From Xylanibacter caecicola (GTDB taxonomy: Bacteria > Bacteroidota > Bacteroidia > Bacteroidales > Bacteroidaceae): DNA of 64,000 nucleotides. The notes beneath the pieces were generated by a model. The model searched no databases. It saw only the letters and a list, made by a program, of their open reading frames with translations, and was not told where the DNA came from. The position numbers were made by a program, and so were the translations under genes. The stretch is from positions 1-64,000 of the forward strand of contig NZ_JABKKJ010000014.1 of NCBI RefSeq assembly GCF_013166515.1, given 5' to 3'. Positions 55,237 through 63,993 of the stretch are shown here, in pieces; the first letter of the stretch is position 1, and every line of letters begins with the position of its first letter.

Positions 55237-55806
55237 TCACTTCCCGGCGTCTCCGGCTTCGTCATTCGCGCCATTGTCGCCGTCGTTCGCCTGCTGCTCT
55301 TTCTCAACCTCCTCGCCCAACTGTTCAAGGTGGGCAATGTTCTCCTTGATTTCAGCCTTGGCAGCCTCAATCTTGGCTTTCGATTCGGTGTCCCAACCGA
55401 ATGTCACGTCCAGTCCGAGCTGTTCGCTCATCATGTCGCCCGTTGCCGATGCAAGCATCCTTGTTCTCCTGACCGCCGAGCCATTCTTTGCCGACACCGA
55501 TGTCTGTCCGGTCTTGTCGTCGAGACCGGCGATGCTTTTGAAACCGCGGCTGTGCACCGTAATCTTGAATATCGCCAGATTGTCGATTTTCACCGAATTT
55601 CCGTTGAGAAGCTGCTCGCGTATGCACTTCGAGAAGTCTGTCAGAATTCCCTCGATCGTACCTGCCGAGAACGGCGTGTTGTGTTCTGCCATGTGCTGCG
55701 CCATCTCGTGGATGCCGAGCATGTCTTTAAGCACCGGGCGTACGTACCATTTCTTGTAACCTGTACTTGAACTGTTGTTGTTCTGATACCATGTAAGCTC
55801 TACCAT
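55237..55806 (-). CDS. HU-like (DNABII) DNA-binding protein, long form
   Basis: The 189-residue protein has an HU/IHF-type core at about 30-130: MAQHMAEHNTPFSAGTIEGILTDFSKCIREQLLNGNSVKIDNLAIFKITVHSRG has the helix-turn-helix of HU dimerisation and the first strands of the arm. A C-terminal extension of about 55 residues is Glu/Ala/Asp-rich (KIEAAKAEIKENIAHLEQLGEEVEKEQQ). Such long HU relatives are numerous in Bacteroidetes and their targets are mostly unknown. A minus-strand -7 box TATATTTG is at 55930-55937. Confidence 0.85.
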   Translation of the reverse strand: MVELTWYQNNNSSSTGYKKWYVRPVLKDMLGIHEMAQHMAEHNTPFSAGTIEGILTDFSKCIREQLLNGNSVKIDNLAIFKITVHSRGFKSIAGLDDKTGQTSVSAKNGSAVRRTRMLASATGDMMSEQLGLDVTFGWDTESKAKIEAAKAEIKENIAHLEQLGEEVEKEQQANDGDNGANDEAGDAGK

Positions 55807-56240
55807 AACTTTAAAATTTAAAAGGTTTGACTTTAAATGAAATTCTCTCTCCCCCTTGTTTTCCTGTCATGGTCCGCTTGTGGTTTTCCGTCTGATAGGA
55901 TTGTCGTTGTATTTTGTTGTGTCACGATGCAAATATAGGCTATTTATCAACACGCGCGCACATTTATCCGTCTTATTTTCAGCAGGTTAACATTGTTTAC
56001 ACCGCATTCGGAAAATTTGTTTTATATAGTGAAAAATATCGTATCGAACGTGTAAAATACCTTTCTAAACGTGAAATACAAATGCCATACCGCCTATTTG
56101 TACATCATGAAGCACCTTCCTGCATCCGGCATACCGCCTCTTCACGCTTCCATCCGGGCTATATACACCTTATTATATATATATACATACACCTTATTAT
56201 ATATATAGGCACCTATATCATATATATGAGATTTCCATGC
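55807..56240. other. AT-rich intergenic region before array D
   Basis: It contains the HU-like gene promoter (plus CAAATATA, 55930-55937) and, at 56164-56183 and 56188-56207, a direct repeat of TACACCTTATTATATATATA with a 24-bp period. Long alternating TA tracts dominate 56157-56230. No coding signal was seen. Confidence 0.6.
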
Positions 56241-56460
56241 TATATGCTACAGCTTTCTCTACTATATAGTACAGCTTTCTCTACTATATGCTACAGATTT
56301 CTCTACTATATAGTACAGCTTTCTCTACTATATGCTACAGATTTCTCTACTATATAGTACAGCTTTCTCTACTATATGCTACAGCTTTCTCTACTATATA
56401 GTACAGCTTTCTCTACTATATAGTACAGCTTTCTCTACTATATGCTACAGATTTCTTAAC
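56241..56460 (+). repeat. ten-copy 22-bp tandem array D
   Basis: Exactly ten 22-bp units fill 56241-56460. Two forms are mixed, mostly alternating: TATATGCTACAGCTTTCTCTAC and TATATAGTACAGCTTTCTCTAC; some copies have ATTTC instead of CTTTC. The junctions with the TATATAGTA form create perfect 12-bp palindromes (TACTATATAGTA). On the minus strand a unit reads AAAGCTGTAGCATATAGTAGAG, sharing the AAAGCTRT core and the 22-bp period of arrays A-C. A 74-codon frame crosses it but shows only the repeat translated. Confidence 0.9.
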
Positions 56461-56600
56461 CAACTTTCTTACGGCTTGCAGACACCTTTCATTATCCTCC
56501 GTCGTGCGTCCCTTTGCCCGCCAATGTTACACAAAAGAAACATTTATACGGTTTGAAATTACAAACTGCAACGTTTTATGTAATAAAAATTACAGTTTAT

Positions 56601-56631
56601 TTGTTTATATGGATTATAATTGTTAACTTTG
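56601..56631 (+). promoter_or_regulatory. leu operon promoter
   Basis: TTG (56601-56603), 20-bp spacer, TAACTTTG (56624-56631); the leader peptide ATG is 34 bp downstream. Confidence 0.7.
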
Positions 56632-56664
56632 CAGCATATTAATAAAAACAAAGATACACAAGCG

Positions 56665-56742
56665 ATGATGACAAACATCAACATATTGCACATTATTCTA
56701 CGACTACGTACAGCGGGCGGAAGTGGAAAAGTGTGCGTATAG
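56665..56742 (+). CDS. leu operon leader peptide (Ile/Leu-rich)
   Basis: The 25-codon ORF reads MMTNINILHIILRLRTAGGS then GKVCV and stop. Seven of codons 5-14 are Ile or Leu (Leu at 56686, 56698 and 56704). It sits between the operon promoter and a terminator hairpin, as in leader peptides of amino-acid operons. A ribosome stalled at the last Leu codon would leave 56719-56731 free, which can pair with 56766-56778 and prevent the terminator. The second ATG (56668) is an alternative start. This ORF is too short for ordinary gene finders. Confidence 0.7.
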   Translation: MMTNINILHIILRLRTAGGSGKVCV

Positions 56743-56798
56743 TCTTGCTATAGAAAACAAGGAGCCTTTCCCACTTTCATGGTGCGAAAGGCTTTTTT
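56719..56798 (+). promoter_or_regulatory. transcription attenuator of the leu operon
   Basis: Terminator: AGCCTTTC (56763-56770) pairs with GAAAGGCT (56786-56793), with an inner CCA/TGG, followed by a T run (56793-56799). Alternative: 56719-56731 pairs with 56766-56778 (11 Watson-Crick pairs, one G-T, one mismatch), disrupting the terminator. The 5' arm overlaps the end of the leader peptide ORF, so reading to its stop codon favours termination. Confidence 0.7.
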
Positions 56799-56825
56799 TG
56801 ATAAAAATATAAAGAAAAAAATGGT

Positions 56826-58319
56826 ATGAGCGACAAATTGTATATTTTCGATACGACACTGAGAGACGGCGAGCAGGTACCCGGCTGTCAGTTGAATACG
56901 GTAGAAAAGATTGAAGTGGCAAAACAGTTGGAAAAGCTGGGCGTGGACGTCATAGAGGCGGGTTTCCCCGTGTCAAGTCCGGGCGATTTCAACTCGGTGA
57001 TTGAGATATCCAAAGCCGTGACATGGCCCACGATATGCGCTCTGACGCGCGCCGTGGAGAAAGACATCGACGTGGCAGTGGAGTCGTTGCAGTATGCAAG
57101 ACACAAGCGCATCCACACAGGAATAGGAACGAGCGACAGCCATATAAAATACAAGTTCAACGCCACGAGGGAAGAGATAATCGAACGGGCGGTGGCAGCC
57201 GTGAAGTATGCAAAGCGCCATGTCGAGGACGTGGAGTTCTATGCCGAAGACGCGGGACGCACGGAGAACGAATATCTCGCGCGCGTCGTAGAAGCGGTAA
57301 TCAAGGCCGGTGCCACCGTAGTGAACATCCCCGACACCACGGGGTATTGCCTTCCGTCGGAATATGGCGAGAAAATAAAGTATCTGATGGAGCATGTGGA
57401 CGGCATAGACAAGGCGATAATCTCCACCCATTGTCACAACGACCTGGGAATGGCCACGGCAAACACGCTGAGCGGCGTGTTGAACGGCGCGCGCCAGGTA
57501 GAGGTTACGGTAAACGGAATAGGAGAGAGGGCGGGCAACACGTCGCTGGAAGAAATAGCGATGATATTGAAATGCCACAGGGACATCGACATAGAGACCA
57601 ACATAAACACTTCAAAGATATATCCCACAAGCCGCATGATAAGCAGCCTCATGAACATGCCCGTGCAGCCCAACAAGGCGATCGTGGGGCGTAACGCGTT
57701 CGCCCATTCAAGCGGCATTCATCAGGACGGGGTGCTGAAGAACGTGGACACATATGAGATAATCGACCCGAAGGACATCGGTCTGGACGAGAACTCGATT
57801 GTGCTTACGGCAAGAAGCGGGCGCGCGGCGCTGAAATACCGCCTGAGCACGCTTGGCATAGAGCTTGACGGAAGCAAGCTCGACGGCGTGTACGAGAAGT
57901 TCTTGAAGCTGGCAGACAGGAAGAAGGAGATACACGACGACGACATCCTCATGCTTGTAGGCGCCGACACGGCGGAGAACAGGGCGGTAAGGCTCGACTT
58001 CCTGCAGGTCACAACGGGTATGGGCGTGAAGAGCGTGGCAAGCATCGGACTGGACATATCGGGACAGAAGTTCGAGGAAGCCTCTACGGGCAACGGTCCT
58101 GTAGATGCCGCGATAAAGGCGCTCAAGAAAATCATACAGAAGCAGATGTCGCTCAAGGAGTTTACGATACAGGCTATAAGCCGCGGTTCCGACGATGTGG
58201 GCAAGGTGCACATGCAGGTGGAATACAACGGACATGTGTACTACGGATTTGGTGCCAACACCGACATCGTGACGGCTTCGGTAGAGGCATATATCGACTG
58301 TATCAACAAGTTCAAGTGA
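56826..58319 (+). CDS. leuA: 2-isopropylmalate synthase
   Basis: The 497-residue enzyme condenses 2-oxoisovalerate with acetyl-CoA, the first step of leucine synthesis. [21 protein letters not shown] is the DRE-TIM metallolyase opening, with [24 protein letters not shown] holding the metal-binding HCHND. The C-terminal LeuA regulatory domain (about 380-497; [39 protein letters not shown]) binds leucine for feedback. It is the first structural gene after the attenuator. Confidence 0.96.
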   Translation: MSDKLYIFDTTLRDGEQVPGCQLNTVEKIEVAKQLEKLGVDVIEAGFPVSSPGDFNSVIEISKAVTWPTICALTRAVEKDIDVAVESLQYARHKRIHTGIGTSDSHIKYKFNATREEIIERAVAAVKYAKRHVEDVEFYAEDAGRTENEYLARVVEAVIKAGATVVNIPDTTGYCLPSEYGEKIKYLMEHVDGIDKAIISTHCHNDLGMATANTLSGVLNGARQVEVTVNGIGERAGNTSLEEIAMILKCHRDIDIETNINTSKIYPTSRMISSLMNMPVQPNKAIVGRNAFAHSSGIHQDGVLKNVDTYEIIDPKDIGLDENSIVLTARSGRAALKYRLSTLGIELDGSKLDGVYEKFLKLADRKKEIHDDDILMLVGADTAENRAVRLDFLQVTTGMGVKSVASIGLDISGQKFEEASTGNGPVDAAIKALKKIIQKQMSLKEFTIQAISRGSDDVGKVHMQVEYNGHVYYGFGANTDIVTASVEAYIDCINKFK

Positions 58320-58369
58320 GAATTGTCGCCGTCAGAGGCAATATAATGATTTTTTAAAAGCCAGGAAAA

Positions 58370-59764
58370 ATGAATACATTGTTTGACAAGATATGGGACA
58401 GGCACGTTGTAAAGACTGTAGAAGACGGTCCCACGCAACTATACATAGATCGCCTTTATTGCCACGAGGTTACATCGCCGCAGGCCTTCGACGGATTGCG
58501 CCGGCGCGGACTGAGATGTTTCCGTCCGGAGCAGATATACTGCATGCCCGACCACAATACGCCAACTCACGACCAGGACAAGCCTATCGAGGACGCGGTG
58601 TCGCGGACACAGGTGGACACTCTTGCACGCAACGCCCGTGAGTTCGGGCTGACACACTACGGCATGATGAGTCCGGACAACGGCATAATACATGTCGTGG
58701 GACCGGAAAAGGGACTGTCGCTGCCGGGCATGACCATCGTCTGCGGCGACTCGCACACTTCCACGCACGGCGCCATGGGTGCCATAGCCTTCGGAATAGG
58801 CACGTCCGAGGTGGAAATGGTGATGGCGTCGCAATGTATTTTGCAGCAGAAGCCGAAGTCAATGCGCATAAACATCGACGGAAAACTTGCCAAAGGCGTT
58901 ACCCCGAAAGACGTCGCGCTTTATCTTATGTCCAAGCTGACGACGTCGGGAGGTACGGGATACTTCATAGAATATTCGGGCGACGTGGTGAGAGACATGT
59001 CCATGGAGGGGCGTCTCACGCTGTGCAACCTCTCCATAGAAATGGGTGCGCGCGGCGGTTTTATCGCTCCGGACGATGTAACGTTCGAGTATATAAAAGG
59101 AAGAGAATATGCGCCCAAGGGCGAGGCGTGGGACAAGGCGGTGGAATACTGGAAGACGCTGCGGAGCAACGACGATGCCGTGTTTGACAAGGAACTGTCT
59201 TTCGACGGCGGCGACATAACTCCGATGATAACGTATGGCACAAACCCCGGCATGGGGATGAGCATCGCCGGCACTGTTCCCATGCTCGACGATATACCGG
59301 AAGCGGGGCAAGGCTCTTTCATGAAGTCGCTCGACTACATGGGCTTCAAGCCCGGCGACAAACTGCTGGGGCATAAGGTGGACTATGTCTTCCTCGGAGC
59401 ATGCACCAACGGGCGCATCGAGGACTTCAGGGCGTTCGCTTCGGTGGTGAAAGGCAGAAGGAAAGCCGACGGAATTACGGCATGGCTCGTGCCCGGCTCG
59501 TGGGCTGTCGAGGCGCAGATACGCGAGGAAGGTCTGGACAAGGTGCTCGAAGAAGCCGGATTTGCGATCAGACAACCCGGATGTTCGGCATGTCTTGCCA
59601 TGAACGATGACAAAGTGCCCGCCGGAAAGTATGCCGTATCGACGAGCAACCGCAACTTCGAGGGACGCCAGGGACCCGGTGCGCGCACCATTCTCGCAAG
59701 TCCTTTGGTGGCTGCCGCCGCTGCCGTGACAGGCAGGATAACGGATCCGAGGGACTTGGTATAG
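58370..59764 (+). CDS. leuC: 3-isopropylmalate dehydratase large subunit
   Basis: The 464-residue aconitase-family subunit isomerises 2- to 3-isopropylmalate. It begins [12 protein letters not shown] and keeps the [4Fe-4S] ligands: [14 protein letters not shown] supplies one Cys and [11 protein letters not shown] two. [25 protein letters not shown] is the substrate-binding stretch. leuD follows by 27 bp. Confidence 0.97.
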   Translation: MNTLFDKIWDRHVVKTVEDGPTQLYIDRLYCHEVTSPQAFDGLRRRGLRCFRPEQIYCMPDHNTPTHDQDKPIEDAVSRTQVDTLARNAREFGLTHYGMMSPDNGIIHVVGPEKGLSLPGMTIVCGDSHTSTHGAMGAIAFGIGTSEVEMVMASQCILQQKPKSMRINIDGKLAKGVTPKDVALYLMSKLTTSGGTGYFIEYSGDVVRDMSMEGRLTLCNLSIEMGARGGFIAPDDVTFEYIKGREYAPKGEAWDKAVEYWKTLRSNDDAVFDKELSFDGGDITPMITYGTNPGMGMSIAGTVPMLDDIPEAGQGSFMKSLDYMGFKPGDKLLGHKVDYVFLGACTNGRIEDFRAFASVVKGRRKADGITAWLVPGSWAVEAQIREEGLDKVLEEAGFAIRQPGCSACLAMNDDKVPAGKYAVSTSNRNFEGRQGPGARTILASPLVAAAAAVTGRITDPRDLV

Positions 59765-59791
59765 GCGTTTTCAATCTATAAATCAAAGACA

Positions 59792-60385
59792 ATGAAGCAG
59801 AAATTCAATATAATAACAAGCACATGCGTCCCTCTTCCGTTGGAAAACGTGGACACAGACCAGATAATACCCGCCCGCTTCCTTAAAGCGACCGACAAGA
59901 AAGGGTTTGGCGACAATCTTTTCTACGACTGGAGATACGACAAGGACGGGACGCCCAAGAAAGACTTTGTTCTGAACAACCCTATATATAAAGGTGTAAT
60001 ACTTGTGGCAGGCAAGAACTTCGGCTCGGGTTCGAGCCGCGAGCATGCCGCATGGGCAATAGCCGGCTACGGATTCAGAGTTGTCATAAGCAGTTTCTTT
60101 GCAGACATACACAAGAACAACGAGCTGAACAACTTTGTGCTTCCGGTTGTCGTAAGCGAAGACTTCCTGGCGGAACTGTTTGCAAGCATCGACGCCGATC
60201 CTGATACTGAAGTGACTGTCGATCTGCCCGACCAGACCGTAACGAACAACGGAACGGGACGAAGCGAGCGGTTTGAAATCAACGGTTATAAGAAGCATTG
60301 CCTGATAAACGGCATTGACGACATCGACTATTTGCTGCAAAACAAGGAGAAGATAGAGGAGTGGGAACGGAAAAACAGGCAATAG
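59792..60385 (+). CDS. leuD: 3-isopropylmalate dehydratase small subunit
   Basis: The 197-residue subunit forms the swivelling domain of the LeuCD enzyme. [14 protein letters not shown] and [27 protein letters not shown] are the family motifs. It ends at 60385; the next gene starts within it (GTG 60361) or 12 bp after it (ATG 60397). Confidence 0.97.
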   Translation: MKQKFNIITSTCVPLPLENVDTDQIIPARFLKATDKKGFGDNLFYDWRYDKDGTPKKDFVLNNPIYKGVILVAGKNFGSGSSREHAAWAIAGYGFRVVISSFFADIHKNNELNNFVLPVVVSEDFLAELFASIDADPDTEVTVDLPDQTVTNNGTGRSERFEINGYKKHCLINGIDDIDYLLQNKEKIEEWERKNRQ

Positions 60386-60396
60386 GCTCGCCGGGC

Positions 60397-61908
60397 ATGC
60401 CTTTCATCGAGATAATGGACTGCACCCTGCGCGACGGAGAACAGACAAGCGGCGTGTCGTTTCTTCCGCATGAGAAACTGATGATAGCGCGCATGCTGCT
60501 CAAGGATGTCAACGTAGACCGCATAGAGGTGGCGTCCGCACGTATATCCGACGGCGAGAAAGACGCCGTGAAGATGATCTGCCGCTATGCACGGCAGATA
60601 GACATGCTCGACAAAGTGGAGGTTCTCGGCTTTGTCGACGGCAAACGGAGCATAGACTGGATAGACTCTTGCGGATGCAAGGTGATGAATCTGCTTGTAA
60701 AAGGTTCTGAAAGGCATTGCGTCAAGCAGCTTAAAAAGACTGTCGAAGAGCACATCGCCGACATCCGGTGTTCGCTCGAATATGCCCGGGCAAAGGGTAT
60801 AGGCGTGAATGTCTATCTCGAAGACTGGAGCAACGGCATGAAAGAGTCGCCTGAATATGTCTACCGGATGCTCGACGCGTTGGTCGATACGGATGTAAGG
60901 CGTTTCATGCTGCCCGATACATTGGGCATACTCAATCCGCTGCAGGTGATAGAGTTCATGCGCAAGATGATAAAGCGATATCCCGGAGCGCACTTCGACT
61001 TCCATGCACACAACGACTACGACCTTGCCGTAAGCAACTCTCTCGCCGCCGTACTAAGCGGTGTGCGCGGGCTGCATGTGACGGTCAACGGACTCGGAGA
61101 GCGTTGCGGCAATGCTCCGTTGGCAAGCGTGCAGGCAATACTGAAAGACCAGTTCAACGCAAAGACCAATATAAACGAGGAAAGGCTGAACGATATAAGC
61201 CGCATGGTCGAGGGTTACTCGGGAATAACGGTTGCCCCGAACCGGCCGATAGTAGGGGAGAACGTCTTTACGCAGGTTGCCGGAGTGCACGCAGACGGGG
61301 ACAACAAGGCAAATCTTTACAGCAATGCGTTGAAACCGGAACGTTTCGGACGCAGGCGCGAATATGCCTTGGGCAAGAACAGCGGCAGGGCGAACATCGA
61401 CCGCAATCTTCAGGAACTCGGACTTGAACTTACTCCCGAGCAGACTGCAAAGGTTACAAAACGGATAACCGAGCTTGGCGACCGCAAAGAGATTGTGACA
61501 CAAGACGACTTGCCTTTCATCGTAAGCGATGTGTTGAAGCATGCGGCACCCGAAGACAACGTGAAACTGACAAGCTATATGGTTTCGTCGGCATACGGAC
61601 TCAAACCGATAGCAAGTGTAAAGGTTGAGATAGACGGGCGGCAATATGAGGCGGCATCGACGGGCGACGGACAGTATGATGCCTTTGTCAGGGCATTGCG
61701 GAGTATATATGAGGATGTTCTCGGACGCTCTTTCCCCGTTCTTGAAAACTATGCGGTGAGCATTCCGCCCGGAGGAAATACGGATGCGCTGGTGCAGACG
61801 ATAATAACATGGCGGCACGGCGACAAGTCTTTCAAGACAAGAGGGCTTGATGCCGATCAGACAGAGGCTGCCATAAAGGCTACTTTCAAGATGCTGAATA
61901 TGATATAA
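60397..61908 (+). CDS. LeuA-family acyltransferase, possible citramalate synthase
   Basis: The 503-residue DRE-TIM metallolyase begins PFIEIMDCTLRDGEQTSGVSF and holds FHAHNDYDLAVSNSLAAVL (metal-binding HxHND) and NGLGERCGNAPLASV, then a complete LeuA dimer/regulatory domain (VKLTSYMVSSAYGLKPIASVKVEIDGRQYEAASTGDGQYDAFVRAL). It is a distant paralogue of leuA in the same operon, a linkage also seen in Bacteroides. In this setting it could make (R)-citramalate from pyruvate and acetyl-CoA, which LeuCD and LeuB can turn into 2-oxobutyrate for isoleucine. The substrate is not proven. A GTG start at 60361 would add 12 residues. Confidence 0.85.
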   Translation: MPFIEIMDCTLRDGEQTSGVSFLPHEKLMIARMLLKDVNVDRIEVASARISDGEKDAVKMICRYARQIDMLDKVEVLGFVDGKRSIDWIDSCGCKVMNLLVKGSERHCVKQLKKTVEEHIADIRCSLEYARAKGIGVNVYLEDWSNGMKESPEYVYRMLDALVDTDVRRFMLPDTLGILNPLQVIEFMRKMIKRYPGAHFDFHAHNDYDLAVSNSLAAVLSGVRGLHVTVNGLGERCGNAPLASVQAILKDQFNAKTNINEERLNDISRMVEGYSGITVAPNRPIVGENVFTQVAGVHADGDNKANLYSNALKPERFGRRREYALGKNSGRANIDRNLQELGLELTPEQTAKVTKRITELGDRKEIVTQDDLPFIVSDVLKHAAPEDNVKLTSYMVSSAYGLKPIASVKVEIDGRQYEAASTGDGQYDAFVRALRSIYEDVLGRSFPVLENYAVSIPPGGNTDALVQTIITWRHGDKSFKTRGLDADQTEAAIKATFKMLNMI

Positions 61909-61917
61909 TAATAAGGT

Positions 61918-62115
61918 AAGTAGATGTCCAAAATTAATTATCATTATATTGTGCGTTATTTGGGTGATGTTTTTCATGTCCGAAGAGAGTGTGTAGCGGG
62001 CTACACGACCGATGAGACATGGGAAAACAGCCCGAAAGAACGTGCAAGATAATGATAAAGTAAATAATAACATCTACCGATTAATATATATACGTTTAAT
62101 TTTGAACATCTACTT
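61918..62115 (+). mobile_element. MITE-like structured repeat, copy 2
   Basis: A 198-bp element in the same orientation as 8707-8903, with AAGTAGATGT...AAATTAA at its left end and the complement at 62096-62115. All internal stems of copy 1 are kept: 61937-61956 with 62040-62059, CATGTC/GACATG (61975-61980 with 62014-62019), GTGTAGC/GCTACAC and CGGGCT/AGCCCG. Several base changes in the long stem keep pairing (C-G in place of T-G). It lies between the LeuA-like gene and leuB, within the operon. The reading frame of leuB is open back through it, but the start at 62138 is the plausible one. Confidence 0.8.
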
Positions 62116-62137
62116 ATATATAAAAGAACATAATATT

Positions 62138-63199
62138 ATGAAGTTAAAGATTGCAGTGTTGCCCGGAGACGGTATAGGACCGGAAATCTCGGTGCAAGGT
62201 GTCAACGTTATAAATGCCGTATGCAAGAAATTCGGACATGAAGTGAGCTATGAATATGCTTTGTGTGGCGCGGCGGCGATAGACGAAGTCGGTGACCCGT
62301 TCCCCGACGAGACATATAATATATGTAAGGAAGCCGACGCTGTTCTGTTCTCTGCCGTCGGCGATCCCAAGTTTGACAACGACCCTACGGCAACCGTCCG
62401 TCCCGAACAGGGATTGCTCGCGATGAGAAAGAAGCTGGGGCTATTTGCCAACATACGTCCCGTACAGACATTCAAGTGCATGGTCCACAATTCTCCGCTC
62501 AAGGCGGAACTTGTTGAGAATGCGGATTTCATCTGTATCCGCGAGCTGACAGGCGGCATGTATTTCGGCGAGAAATATCAGGATGACGACAAGGCGTACG
62601 ACACGAACATGTACACACGCACGGAAATAGAGCGCATTCTGAAAGTGGCATTCGAATATGCCATGAAACGCAGAAAGCACCTTACGGTGGTGGACAAGGC
62701 TAATGTGCTGGCTTCATCGCGTCTGTGGCGTAAGATAGCACAGGAACTTGCGCCGCTGTATCCAGAGGTCACGACCGACTATATGTACGTGGACAATGCA
62801 GCCATGCGCATGATACAGGAACCGTCTTTCTTTGATGTGATGGTGACGGAAAACACATTTGGCGACATCCTTACGGACGAAGGCTCTGTGATAAGCGGCT
62901 CCATGGGACTGCTTCCGTCTGCATCGACAGGCGAGGGCGCTCCTGTTTTCGAGCCGATACACGGTTCGTGGCCACAGGCAAAGGGGCTGAATATAGCCAA
63001 TCCCGTTGCACAAATCCTTTCGGTTGCCATGCTGTTCGAATACTTCAATCTGAAGGAAGAGGGCGAACTGATACGCCGTGCCGTGAATGTTTCGCTTGAC
63101 AAAGGCGTGCGTACACCCGACATACAGGTAAAGGGAGGCCGGGAATACGGAACGAAAGAGGTTGGCGAATGGATAACCGACTATATAATCAACGCATGA
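62138..63199 (+). CDS. leuB: 3-isopropylmalate dehydrogenase
   Basis: The 353-residue NAD-dependent enzyme oxidises 3-isopropylmalate. [15 protein letters not shown] is the standard start; [27 protein letters not shown] (catalytic Lys) and [40 protein letters not shown] (metal-binding Asp residues) follow, then [18 protein letters not shown]. The ATG at 62138 gives this standard N-terminus and lies 22 bp after the MITE-like repeat. A frame extension to 62012 would encode repeat sequence and is rejected. Confidence 0.96.
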   Translation: MKLKIAVLPGDGIGPEISVQGVNVINAVCKKFGHEVSYEYALCGAAAIDEVGDPFPDETYNICKEADAVLFSAVGDPKFDNDPTATVRPEQGLLAMRKKLGLFANIRPVQTFKCMVHNSPLKAELVENADFICIRELTGGMYFGEKYQDDDKAYDTNMYTRTEIERILKVAFEYAMKRRKHLTVVDKANVLASSRLWRKIAQELAPLYPEVTTDYMYVDNAAMRMIQEPSFFDVMVTENTFGDILTDEGSVISGSMGLLPSASTGEGAPVFEPIHGSWPQAKGLNIANPVAQILSVAMLFEYFNLKEEGELIRRAVNVSLDKGVRTPDIQVKGGREYGTKEVGEWITDYIINA

Positions 63200-63209
63200 C
63201 ACTGTGCCG

Positions 63210-63887
63210 ATGTTGAGATGTAAAGTACTCGTAGGACTGTTGCTGTCGGTTGCTTTGGGATGTAAATCTCAGGACAACCGGCAGTTGCGTGACAGTATTA
63301 AGGTTATAAATGAACTGATTTCCGCACATCCGGACTCGGTTTCTTTGAGATTGAAAAAGGCTTCGTACAACCTCCGTCTCGGTCAATGGGAATATGCAAA
63401 GAGTGAGTATGACTACATAATAGAACGGTATCCGCAAAGCCTTACGGCACTGTTCTATCGTGCGTACGCCAACGAAAGACTTGGGCGGAACGCTTTTGCC
63501 CGCGCCGATTACGAGGCTGTGCTCGCCGCTTCGCCTGACAATTTTGAGGCGCAACTCGGACTTACGCTTGTAAATCAAAAGGACAAACGATACACCGAGG
63601 CGTTTGATATGATAAACCGCATGATACATCAATATCCCGACAGTGCCATTGTCTATGCCATACGAGCAGGCATGGAAAAGGAGCGCAACATGCTTTCGCT
63701 TGCCGAATACGACTATTCCGAGGCTATCAAACGCGACCCTTCAAACACGGATTACATACTTAACCGTGCGGATATCCGTATAATGACAGGAAAGAAAGAG
63801 GATGCAAGACGCGATCTCGACATGCTTGTAAAGTGTGGAATACCGCGTGCGTCGCTTGTAGAATTCTATAAGAAATGCAGGAAGTGA
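63210..63887 (+). CDS. TPR lipoprotein
   Basis: The 225-residue protein has a lipoprotein signal (MLRCKVLVGLLLSVALGC, Cys18) and about five tetratricopeptide repeats: HPDSVSLRLKKASYNLRLGQWEYAKSEYDYIIERYPQS and NALFYRAYANERLGRNAFARADYEAVLAASPDN are typical. It starts 10 bp after leuB, but has no link to leucine synthesis. A GTG at 63204 is an alternative start. Function unknown; membrane-anchored TPR scaffolds are common in Bacteroidetes. Confidence 0.85.
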   Translation: MLRCKVLVGLLLSVALGCKSQDNRQLRDSIKVINELISAHPDSVSLRLKKASYNLRLGQWEYAKSEYDYIIERYPQSLTALFYRAYANERLGRNAFARADYEAVLAASPDNFEAQLGLTLVNQKDKRYTEAFDMINRMIHQYPDSAIVYAIRAGMEKERNMLSLAEYDYSEAIKRDPSNTDYILNRADIRIMTGKKEDARRDLDMLVKCGIPRASLVEFYKKCRK

Positions 63888-63917
63888 TTGGTTAAAGGAG
63901 ATAAGGGAAGTTAAAGG

Positions 63918-63993
63918 GAAGATAGAGGGAGATAAAGGACGTATGTCTTGTCGCTTCATACAAGAGTATTGTCCTTTATCTCCCTCTATCTTC
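63918..63993. terminator. 23-bp palindrome near the right edge
   Basis: 63918-63940 and 63971-63993 are exact inverted repeats with a 30-nt loop. The stem is purine-rich on one side (GAAGATAGAGGGAGATAAAG...). A likely terminator for the leu operon; whether it also belongs to a dispersed family cannot be judged, but part of the wording recurs at 20429-20480. Confidence 0.6.

Noticed and set aside
56241..56460. Array D considered as a CRISPR
   Set aside because: Units are contiguous 22-mers without unique spacers, and there are no cas genes in the window.
56332..56556. 74-codon reading frame over array D
   Set aside because: It is translated repeat sequence with no start context, domain or neighbour support.
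62012..62137. N-terminal extension of LeuB
   Set aside because: It would encode the repeat element; the family N-terminus starts at the ATG at 62138.
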